From Bacteroidales bacterium (GTDB lineage Bacteria > Bacteroidota > Bacteroidia > Bacteroidales > FEN-979), in the NCBI GenBank assembly GCA_030681475.1, contig JAUXWT010000059.1:1-48306 (forward strand): a stretch of 48,306 nucleotides of DNA, in the 5' to 3' direction. The notes under the pieces are model-generated. The model had not been told where the DNA came from and did no database searches. It saw nothing but the letters and a program-made list of their open reading frames with translations. Positions within the stretch are counted from its first letter, which is position 1. Every line of letters begins with the position of its first letter. The translations under genes were made by a program, and so were the position numbers. Of this stretch, positions 41,901-48,306 are shown in pieces.

Positions 41901-43890
41901 TGTTAAGCACAGGTCCATAAGTACTGGCCTGTAAACCAACCGGAGGCGCATAATAAGGTGCAAGACAGAAATCCTGGGTGGTGGTATTGCCGGCGGTGAT
42001 AAAAACCGGCGATATCGTTTGACTTACAGTTCCATGGTGTGCGGTAACATCAAAATAGGTTCCGATCGGAAGTGTCAGCTGGTAAAATCCCGAGGCATTT
42101 GCAGTAGTGGAATATGTCCCGGAAGTAATGGTCGCTCCTTCAACCGGATCAGTGCACAAGGGCATTTCGGTCACAACGCCCTCAAGGAAACCGAAACTGT
42201 TCATCAGCACAAATTGTACCTTGGCAATTGAATTTTCCGGGACTACATTGGCTTCGGGCGGGGATGCAGGATCAGGATTGAAACCGTCGTCAAAAAAAAG
42301 CAATCCACGGGGTGAGCCGGCATCAAATGATCCCCATTGGGCGGTACATTCCCAATTATCGGAATTCTCATCCACTGCAACCACAATATTGTCTCCTGAA
42401 TAGTAAAAAGGAGCGGGTAATGTTATTTCAACCCAGGCGCTGTCGACCGGATCAGGAATTATTCCCGAGAAGACCTGTGTCATGGAAGAGACAGGAATCC
42501 AGTCTGTGATATTGTCAAAAGAGCTTTTGGTTGTGTTTCCCAGGTAAACAGTCCAATTATTCCATAAAGAATATGCCGAAGCCCCCCCCGAAAAGAAAAA
42601 CCTGATCTTTGAAATGAAACCTGCGGCACCTCCACCTGATATTATTTCGCTTCCGAGATAGATCTGCTGGCTGTAGTTGTATCCAAAACATGAGAATATC
42701 GGAAATATTTCTGAAATTTCAGTGCCGGACCCGATCTGAATTGTCGTGCCGCTTTCCGAACTCTTTTCATAGGCTCCCATATCTATTACATCTACAATCC
42801 TTGGATTGCCATCAAGGTCATGCGGCTGGCTGTTAAATGTATTGTTTCCGGCATCAATACAAGGACTTCCACCTGACAACCTGAAATTAACCGAAGCCGG
42901 ATTTATAAAATCCGGATCTGAGGAGATATTCCCCGTCCCCGGGGGCAACGGATCTGAGCAGCAATTAATGAAAGAGCTCCCATCGTAATTGGAAGTTGAA
43001 CCATAACTGTTTGTATTCCCCCAGATGATGCAGTTCCTGAACTCACCGCCGGATATTACAAAACTCACTCCACCGTTATCCAGGGCAGTGTTATTGGTAA
43101 TGGTGCATCCGGTAACGAAAATTCCCTGGCTTCCATAATAATCACCCCAGTCGCAATGGATTCCTCCCCCGCCTGCCGGGGAATTTGGAGCGCTGTTATT
43201 CGTAATAAGGCAATTCACCAGCTTCCCGGTGTGATAAAGATTTACGCCCCCTCCTCCACCGTTCCAGCTGCAAGCGCAAGTAATCGTATTACCGGAAATA
43301 ACGCAACTGATAATTTCCGCCTCCGGATTGCAATCACCCATAAACACTCCACCACCAAAACTATCGGAAGTATTATCCAGAATTGAACAATTCATTACTT
43401 TCGCATATGAATCCGGGCCATAAACAGAAAGTCCCCCGCCATAACCCGGAGCATAATTATTCCGAATGATGCAATTAAGTACCTGGGGGGATGCATTCAG
43501 GATTGAAACCCCACCACCATATGAAGGGGGAGGTTCTGAAGAGGAATTTCCATGCTGGATTGTAAATCCAACGATCCGGCAAGATGAGGTTTCCCACTGG
43601 TCAATGGTAACAACGCGACCGGTATTGCCCCCGTCAATAACAGTGCTTGCGATGTAAGCAGAATTCCCTGTTGTGATGTACCATGAACAGAGAACAATAT
43701 TCTTACCATTGAGGTTTAAATGTTCCAGGTAAATTCCAGGATCAACCAGAACGGTATCACCATTGGAAGAGGCATCGATCCCCGCCTGTATAGAAACATA
43801 GGTTGCAGGAACATGCAGGATGGCCGCGTACCCATGATAAGGCTGTACAACCATCAAAAAAAGAAGAGTAAATAACTGAATTTTTTTCAT
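38995..43890 (-). CDS. Large secreted beta-helix / Fn3 multidomain protein with T9SS C-terminal domain
   Basis: 1631 residues from ATG 43890; ATG 43920 would put ten extra residues before a normal signal peptide. After the signal peptide (about 1-23) comes a right-handed beta-helix (about 25-365; repeated GGGV and NCxIxxN turns, ending SPCIDAGN and DMGAYE), then a jelly-roll-like region (about 375-570), a carboxypeptidase-regulatory-like fold (about 572-645), further beta-sandwich modules, two Fn3-like domains beginning CFPPTNLTVS and CITPVDLNVS, a second jelly-roll-like region, and a T9SS tail (IYPNPTNGNFRMEF, GIYFIKV, ending KLVKAK). Probably a cell-surface or released protein that binds or cleaves polysaccharide; no catalytic residues could be assigned. 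Two -7 promoter boxes lie 125-155 bases upstream. Confidence 0.85.
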   Translation of the reverse strand: MKKIQLFTLLFLMVVQPYHGYAAILHVPATYVSIQAGIDASSNGDTVLVDPGIYLEHLNLNGKNIVLCSWYITTGNSAYIASTVIDGGNTGRVVTIDQWETSSCRIVGFTIQHGNSSSEPPPSYGGGVSILNASPQVLNCIIRNNYAPGYGGGLSVYGPDSYAKVMNCSILDNTSDSFGGGVFMGDCNPEAEIISCVISGNTITCACSWNGGGGGVNLYHTGKLVNCLITNNSAPNSPAGGGGIHCDWGDYYGSQGIFVTGCTITNNTALDNGGVSFVISGGEFRNCIIWGNTNSYGSTSNYDGSSFINCCSDPLPPGTGNISSDPDFINPASVNFRLSGGSPCIDAGNNTFNSQPHDLDGNPRIVDVIDMGAYEKSSESGTTIQIGSGTEISEIFPIFSCFGYNYSQQIYLGSEIISGGGAAGFISKIRFFFSGGASAYSLWNNWTVYLGNTTKSSFDNITDWIPVSSMTQVFSGIIPDPVDSAWVEITLPAPFYYSGDNIVVAVDENSDNWECTAQWGSFDAGSPRGLLFFDDGFNPDPASPPEANVVPENSIAKVQFVLMNSFGFLEGVVTEMPLCTDPVEGATITSGTYSTTANASGFYQLTLPIGTYFDVTAHHGTVSQTISPVFITAGNTTTQDFCLAPYYAPPVGLQASTYGPVLNNVHLSWLEPGSVPDQWIHWDNGTYWGALGYDAPAVFNVASRWPVPDIAPYAGGYLKKIRFMTGGAVCTYTIKVWKGANAATLLHSQVVSNIVPQVWNEITLSIPVAIDGTDEFWFGYEANQTAGYPAGLDPGPAVAGKGDMIDAGYGWFSMKNAWNFDFNWSLQGFISGNPSAPQQLIPLTRSNTQKSIVNNPVPFPGKPKVLQRDQFMAEKFPAGCIVPSVTTDTDEIGSRPARMFQKSLATLTGYNVYRDNVKIGDNITDLFYDDLLLPKAGYDFEVSAQYDLGESERIGPVHIDIYTCFPPTNLTVSNTTLTTETADLSWTPSTISTNLQWILEWGPSGFLHGYGTIVLPSGTPGHSIWGLSPGTEYDFYVRTYCTQGDTSIWVKKTFRTHYFGCPVNAIAEAELCGDTTNNGCNLSIPAFENMVCGDTICGSLWFNGSHVDSDWYSFTLTEINEVTLTGNAEFDYILGIAYSPCPSSGFITSYYITAGYSYPIIVPLDPGTYYAYIAPLYNQMVVCDSLSRYWATLICSTCITPVDLNVSNITVNSANLFWTSSAELWNIEYGPVGFVQGTGTMITGTDQNPYPLTGLTSGYAYSYYVQSDCGGDYSYWAGPYTFYIPCPSSSLPYSEDFTSQITGTSPQCWQVRGDGAHGNWIVDISNNAGGVYPELAFVPYNVYFYGSSYLTSPVINTTGHSELNLSLKQLIFSNSEGVSCEIWTTSDGGLNWNTVWSFAQIGILGPETTELTISTPDVGSATLQFAFAVNGYSWDIGNWQIDDIELTATGPPLTTTVQNVTVLNGQTTCFNATQTITVAGGGTTFTVENGGIVTMIAGINILYLPGAWVKPGGYMLGKIAPGGPYCGAKSSSLVSADAGGEEGKPVIVDKPNLKIYPNPTNGNFRMEFSGLQQGEAIRVDIYGMRGETVMSEMVKGETAHEFSLSDKPAGIYFIKVIAGEKFMTSKLVKAK

Positions 43891-44014
43891 GGTAACTTTT
43901 TTATAATCCGGTTGAATCAAATGTTAACTCAAGGTTCTAAATAAGTCATTTAGAAGTCAGCCATGATTATTTGTTATTGTCAGTCTTTTTAGTCAGGACT
44001 TATTAAACCAACCA

Positions 44015-44043
44015 CAAATATAGCATATAAATACCCAAATATA
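44015..44043 (-). promoter_or_regulatory. Two tandem -7 elements upstream of the large T9SS protein gene
   Basis: On the minus strand TATATTTG occurs twice, at 44043-44036 and 44022-44015, 21 bases apart; both match TAnnTTTG fully. Neither has a -33 TTTG at the usual distance. They imply a leader of more than 120 bases. The rest of the 264-base gap (43891-44154) is A/T-rich and holds no recognisable gene. Confidence 0.45.
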
Positions 44044-44154
44044 TTAACCGTAAGTAAAATTTAACTTTTTTTATAACAGAAGGGTATCATCCAGCCGGGT
44101 CTACCTGACCAAAAAAGCGTTGCATGTGATCAGTGTGCTACAGTCTCATTGGTT

Positions 44155-44373
44155 TTAAAGCCCTTCATTGGACTCTAGTTCCTTTAATATCTGGTTTACA
44201 TCCTCTTCAGTTGAGGTAAGCTTATGTTTGCATATTTTGATCAGCATCGCAGCTCTCTTGACCTTCCCGGATAATTCATCAACGGTTATTTCGCCCCCCT
44301 CGATCTCAGATACTATCTTCTGTAGTTCGTCGAAAGCTTCGGTGTAATTTGGCTCCTTAGTCATCTGTTTCAT
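44155..44373 (-). CDS. xseB: Exodeoxyribonuclease VII small subunit
   Basis: 72 residues; ATG 44364 (three codons later) is an alternative start. Family pattern: YTEAFDELQKIVSEIEGGEITVDEL, then helices ending in an acidic tail. It binds the large subunit XseA, encoded just upstream with a 17-base overlap, to form the nuclease that degrades single-stranded DNA. Confidence 0.92.
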   Translation of the reverse strand: MKQMTKEPNYTEAFDELQKIVSEIEGGEITVDELSGKVKRAAMLIKICKHKLTSTEEDVNQILKELESNEGL

Positions 44374-45697
44374 TATTATATACCGAAAGTGTTGTACTTA
44401 AAATATTTCCATCTGCGAGGATGGTTTTCAGCATGGTTCCGGTCCCGACTTCACAGACCGATCTCACCGCTTTGTCATTGACCAATGTAATGCTGTATCC
44501 CCGGTTAAGAACATTCACGGGATCCATTAATTCAATGTTTTTCTGCATACTGCAAATTTCTTTCAACTGATATTGCATGAACCTGACGGATTTATCAAAA
44601 AGATCAATCTTTGCGTTTAAAATCATTTCCTGTTTCCGGTTAAGGAACCAGGTTGATTGCAGGTTAACAGCTTTTACTTCCTGTTGAATCATGTTTCGTC
44701 TTTGCGCCAGCCTCGACAGGGTAACTGATTTAAAGTATCTGGTGGTATTCAGAATTCCTGATTTTTCATCGCGCAGCAACCTGGTAAGTTTGTTGATGAT
44801 GGTTTCCTGCATTTTTTTAAGAGGGACTGAGAAATTATGAAACTTCTGAATAAGAAAGTCCGCCATTTCTGTAGGCGTAATTGCATTCCTGAAGGCAACC
44901 ATTTCAGCGACTGTTTCATTGGTCGAATGTCCGATTCCGGTAATCACCGGTATTGGAAAAAGGGCGATTGCTTTTGCAAGTTCATAATTGTTATAACATG
45001 CCAGCCCTATATCTCCCCCACCCCCGCGTATGATGGCAACTGCATCAAAGTGATGTTTCACCTGCATGATGCGCTCCATCTGGCCAACGATCGAAGGAAC
45101 TGCCTTTTCACCCTGAAGCAATGCCGGAAACAACATGTGAAAAATGGAGTATCCCCACTCATTATCATCAATGATCTTTCGAAAATCCGCATAACCTTTA
45201 CTGGTCTCAACGGATATAACTGCTATCCTTTGGGGAAGTAATGGCAACATCAAGGATCTGTTCGCGTTAAAAAGGCCTTCTTTTCTGATTTTCTCAATGG
45301 TTTGCAGTTTTTCTTTTTCAAGTTCCCCGAGCGACCAGGCGGGGTCAATATCAAGTATCCTCAAGCTCAGTCCGAACACCGGATGGTAGGAAATTTTTGC
45401 ACTGAAAAGGATTTTAATACCATTCTTAAGGGGTTCATGCAATACATTTACGAAGTGGTCATTGATTCGCTGAAAATCATCCTTCCATATCGTTGACCTC
45501 ATCTCAGCCACAATTTTTCCAGCAGTTTTTTCAACCAGGTCGGGATAACAATGTCCTGATTGCGGATAGTGGTTCAGCTTGTTCATTTCTGCCTTGATCC
45601 AGAATGAAGTCGTGTACCTTTCGCTCAATGTCTTCTGAATGCTTCCTGCTACTTCAGAGAGTGAAAATATGGTCCGATCACTGATTTTTTCCGGCAT
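44357..45697 (-). CDS. xseA: Exodeoxyribonuclease VII large subunit
   Basis: 446 residues. N-terminal OB fold (about 8-105: FSLSEVAGSIQKTLSERY, FWIKAEM); catalytic core with IRGGGGDIGLACYNNYELA and TGIGHSTNETVAEMVA near residues 225-265, positions usually read RGGGSxEDLW and GHExDxTI; then a coiled-coil region and a C-terminal domain (NVLNRGYSIT). Full length for Bacteroidetes XseA. It follows thrA after a 70-base gap that contains the heptamer array at 45726-45763. Confidence 0.94.
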   Translation of the reverse strand: MPEKISDRTIFSLSEVAGSIQKTLSERYTTSFWIKAEMNKLNHYPQSGHCYPDLVEKTAGKIVAEMRSTIWKDDFQRINDHFVNVLHEPLKNGIKILFSAKISYHPVFGLSLRILDIDPAWSLGELEKEKLQTIEKIRKEGLFNANRSLMLPLLPQRIAVISVETSKGYADFRKIIDDNEWGYSIFHMLFPALLQGEKAVPSIVGQMERIMQVKHHFDAVAIIRGGGGDIGLACYNNYELAKAIALFPIPVITGIGHSTNETVAEMVAFRNAITPTEMADFLIQKFHNFSVPLKKMQETIINKLTRLLRDEKSGILNTTRYFKSVTLSRLAQRRNMIQQEVKAVNLQSTWFLNRKQEMILNAKIDLFDKSVRFMQYQLKEICSMQKNIELMDPVNVLNRGYSITLVNDKAVRSVCEVGTGTMLKTILADGNILSTTLSVYNNETDD

Positions 45698-45725
45698 TAA
45701 ATAAAGATCTTTATGAATGTCAGCC

Positions 45726-45763
45726 TTTGAATTTTGCTATTTGAATTTTGCTATTTGAATTTT
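45726..45763. repeat. TTTGNNN heptamer array between thrA and xseA
   Basis: On the + strand TTTGAAT and TTTGCTA alternate: two full 14-base copies and a third broken after 10 bases. It begins 28 bases from the xseA start and ends 4 bases from the thrA stop. Confidence 0.85.
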
Positions 45764-45767
45764 CTTC

Positions 45768-48107
45768 TTACACTCTTGCCGCCCGAATTATATCAGCAAA
45801 GATCCCCGACGCGGTTACATCAGCGCCTGCGCCTGCACCCTTGATGACCAGGGGCTGCTGCACGTACCTGTTCGTGTAAAAAAGCACCACGTTGTCTTTT
45901 CCATAAAGATGGAACAGGTCATGATCCTTATCTAAATGCTGAAGACCGACGGAGGCAATTCCGTTTTCCAACCTGGCAACGTACTTCAATTTGCAGTCCT
46001 TGTCCATCGCATTCTGATACAGTGATCTGAAATGTTCTTCATTCTTTTTCATTTCCAGGTAGAAATTTGCCACATCGCCTTCCATGCATGATTCAGGCAG
46101 GAATGATTGGCTTGTAATCTCTTCCATTTCCATCCTGTATCCTGCTTCGCGTGCCAGGATCAGAATTTTACGCATCACGTCGGCGCCACTCAGGTCGATA
46201 CGTGGGTCCGGCTCTGCATATCCCTCATCCTGGGCTCTTTGAACAATTTCGGCAAAAGGAACTGTGCCATCATAGTTGTTGAATACGAAATTGAGGGTGC
46301 CGGACAGAACGGCTTCAATCCTGTTTACCTGATCACCGCTGCGCATAAGGTCATTCAGTGTTCCAATGATTGGTAATCCTGCGCCAACATTGGTTTCAAA
46401 AAGGTACGATGTATTGAACTCACGGGCGAGATGTTTTAAAAGATCAAAGTTAACGCAGGAAGATGAACTGGCTATTTTATTACACGCTACCACAGCCACA
46501 CTTTTTCTCAACAATGATTCATAGGCACTGGTTATCTTTGCACTTGAAGTAATATCCACAAATACGGAATTCCTGAGATTTTTCAGTTCAATGAAATCAA
46601 CAAATTCTGAAATATTCATGGGTACTCCGTTTGACAAATGATCCTGCCATTTCTCCAGATTAATTCCCTCTTCATCCAACACCATCTTTTTACTGTTGCA
46701 TATACCAATCACCCTGAGCTGAAGGCGCAGATGATCGAGAAGGTACTTTTGCTGTGCATACAGTTGCGCCATTAACTTGCTGCCAACATTCCCAACACCG
46801 ATCACAAACAAATTCACCTGTTTGAAAGCTGTTTCGAAAAATTCCTCGTGCAAAACATTTATGGCCTTCGTTACATCAGTGGTACTGATAACAGCAGATA
46901 TATTTTTTTCAGACGATCCCTGGGCGATGGCTCTTATATTAACACTGTTGTGCCCCAAAGCCCCGAACATTTTACCACTGATACCGGTGTGATTCTTCAT
47001 ATTATCACCGATCAGGGCAATAATCGACAAGCCCGTTTCCATATGCAATGGTTCGACTTTTCCTGCAAGTATCTCATTGGCAAACTCTGCATCTACTGCC
47101 TTCCTGGCCTTGTCGGCATTGACTTCGTCGATGGCGGCACATATGGAATGTTCCGAGGAACTCTGGGTGATGAGGATGACATTGATTTTATTTTCTGCCA
47201 ACGCGCTGAACAATCGCCTGGAAAAGCCTGGGATTCCAACCATTCCGCTTCCTTCAAGGCTCAAAAATGCTATTTTTCCCATGGAAGATATTCCACGTGC
47301 CATATTTTTATTCCCGGAGACGCTTCGCTCAATCAGTGTACCATCATCGTTTGGCGAAAAAGTATTTTTAATCCGAACGGGAATCTCCTTTTTCATTACC
47401 GGATGGATTGTTGGCGGGTATATGACCCTGGCGCCGAAATGTGAAAGTTCCATGGCTTCCTTGTAGGAAATATGCGGAATTACCTTTGCATTGGTAACCA
47501 GGCGGGGATCGGCTGTCATCATTCCACTCACATCAGTCCAGATTTCAAGAATTGTTGCATCTGTTGCTGCCGCGACGATCGCCGCAGTATAATCCGAGCC
47601 ACCCCGGTCCAACGTTGTGGTAACGCCATTGCCGTCGGATGCAATAAAACCAGGCAAGATATAAAGATGTGCAGGACTCTGAATCATGTGGTGGTTTAGC
47701 GTTTTTTGAATATAATCGTAGTCAGGTACCGCGAAACCGAACGCTGAATCGGTACGGATTATTTCACGCGCATCGAGCCATTGGTTCTCAATTTGTTCCG
47801 AATCCAAAACTCCGGACAAGATCTGGGAAGAAAGCAATTCGCCATGGCCAACAATACGATCCTGGGTACGGGGCGAGAGTTCCCTGAGTAAAAACACCGC
47901 TTCGCAACTGTTGTTAAGTTCATTGCACTGTACTTCAACCTTTTCCTCAATTGAACGCTGACTGGCAATTGGAAAAAGTTCCCGTATTATTCTCATATGC
48001 CGCTCCTGGAATTCTTTCAGTCTTTCCCTATATGCCGGATTATGAGCTGCGGCCTGATTCCCAGCCTCGATCAACATGTCGGTTATACCACCCAGGGCCG
48101 AAACCAC
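45768..48107 (-). CDS. thrA: Bifunctional aspartokinase / homoserine dehydrogenase, N-terminus missing
   Basis: 779 residues from GTG 48107. Aspartate kinase domain (to about 270: GHGELLSSQIL, TLDRGGSDYTAA), ACT regulatory repeats (about 285-420: GMVGIPGFSRRLFSAL, and a second copy), and homoserine dehydrogenase (about 430-779: VIGVGNVGSKL, FETNVGAGLPIIGTL, LSGTLNFVFN). It catalyses the first and third steps from aspartate to threonine and methionine. The family begins with a K-[VL]-x-KFGG[TS]S motif that binds ATP and substrate. Here homology runs upstream of the GTG (YSIQKVIEIVKQAI...) but is stopped at a TAG (48173-48171), and no KFGG-coding frame exists in the 130 bases beyond. The kinase is therefore probably inactive; the dehydrogenase looks intact. 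Confidence 0.88.
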   Translation of the reverse strand: MVSALGGITDMLIEAGNQAAAHNPAYRERLKEFQERHMRIIRELFPIASQRSIEEKVEVQCNELNNSCEAVFLLRELSPRTQDRIVGHGELLSSQILSGVLDSEQIENQWLDAREIIRTDSAFGFAVPDYDYIQKTLNHHMIQSPAHLYILPGFIASDGNGVTTTLDRGGSDYTAAIVAAATDATILEIWTDVSGMMTADPRLVTNAKVIPHISYKEAMELSHFGARVIYPPTIHPVMKKEIPVRIKNTFSPNDDGTLIERSVSGNKNMARGISSMGKIAFLSLEGSGMVGIPGFSRRLFSALAENKINVILITQSSSEHSICAAIDEVNADKARKAVDAEFANEILAGKVEPLHMETGLSIIALIGDNMKNHTGISGKMFGALGHNSVNIRAIAQGSSEKNISAVISTTDVTKAINVLHEEFFETAFKQVNLFVIGVGNVGSKLMAQLYAQQKYLLDHLRLQLRVIGICNSKKMVLDEEGINLEKWQDHLSNGVPMNISEFVDFIELKNLRNSVFVDITSSAKITSAYESLLRKSVAVVACNKIASSSSCVNFDLLKHLAREFNTSYLFETNVGAGLPIIGTLNDLMRSGDQVNRIEAVLSGTLNFVFNNYDGTVPFAEIVQRAQDEGYAEPDPRIDLSGADVMRKILILAREAGYRMEMEEITSQSFLPESCMEGDVANFYLEMKKNEEHFRSLYQNAMDKDCKLKYVARLENGIASVGLQHLDKDHDLFHLYGKDNVVLFYTNRYVQQPLVIKGAGAGADVTASGIFADIIRAARV

Positions 48108-48272
48108 AACTATTGTCTGTTCCTTCAGAATTGCCTGTTTTACGATTTCAATTACTTTCTGGATGCTATACTAAAAACGGGATAAAAAGGTACATTTCAT
48201 AAACACTAAAAATCATAAAGGCATTAACAATGTGCTGTTAACAAATAAATTGCAATAGTATTGTAAATAAAA

Positions 48273-48306
48273 ATGAAGCATATCAAATTAGGATTGTCTA
48301 AAGCCT
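48273..48306 (+). CDS. Start of an unidentified gene cut by the right edge
   Basis: ATG followed by Lys-His-Ile-Lys-Leu-Gly-Leu-Ser-Lys-Ala runs off the window. An A-rich stretch precedes it. The opening resembles signal or leader peptides of small Bacteroidetes proteins, but eleven residues are too few to assign. Confidence 0.3.
   Translation, partial: MKHIKLGLSKA

Overview
The window comes from a Bacteroidetes (Bacteroidota) chromosome, most likely an uncultured anaerobic or environmental lineage. Evidence: several C-terminal type IX secretion (T9SS) sorting domains, SprB repeats, a PepSY-like secreted protein, gene starts without clear Shine-Dalgarno sequences, and promoter boxes matching the Bacteroidetes -33 TTTG / -7 TAnnTTTG pattern. 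I found no rRNA, tRNA, CRISPR array or insertion sequence. No gene-free stretch exceeds 300 bases.

Region 1 (1-12.2 kb, + strand) is a secreted and surface protein block. A large adhesin, cut by the left edge, carries 13 SprB repeats, a dockerin-like module, a cohesin-like module and a T9SS tail. Four further secreted proteins follow, and all contain cohesin-like domains (1, 1, 4 and 1 copies). The four-cohesin protein ends in a dockerin and has no T9SS tail, so it looks like a scaffoldin. A small protein with a PID-type C-terminal sorting signal and a PepSY-like protein close the block.

Region 2 (12.2-29.0 kb) holds glycan and envelope genes. A minus-strand GT-C/TPR membrane protein diverges from a + strand run of 17 close or overlapping genes: a paralogous GT-C/TPR protein, a YfhO-type membrane protein, two FdtA/QdtA-type sugar ketoisomerases, two GNATs, a stand-alone adenylation enzyme, two acyl carrier proteins, a KASIII, an SDR, an AAC(3)-fold acyltransferase, a metallo-hydrolase, an FdtB-type aminotransferase, a GtrA flippase and a GtrB-like glycosyltransferase. 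Read together, they suggest synthesis of a dTDP-3-amino-3,6-dideoxyhexose whose amine receives a custom acyl or aminoacyl group built on carrier proteins, followed by lipid-linked transfer across the membrane.

Region 3 (29.0-34.6 kb) has an MFS transporter, a secreted M1 aminopeptidase, a sensor kinase with no sensor domain next to its LuxR-type response regulator, and a single-domain receiver.

Region 4 (34.8-39.0 kb) is a housekeeping operon: panC, panD, a lipid-flippase-like membrane protein, an rfaE2-type nucleotidyltransferase and radA. Region 5 (39.0-48.3 kb, minus strand) has a very large T9SS-secreted beta-helix/Fn3 protein, xseB, xseA and a thrA-type fusion whose first residues (the KFGG motif) are missing. 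A separate feature is a set of short tandem arrays with 7- or 8-base period. They sit on gene junctions (pepN/MFS, rfaE2/radA, the radA 3' end, thrA/xseA), several contain start or stop codons, and one lies in frame inside the aminopeptidase gene.
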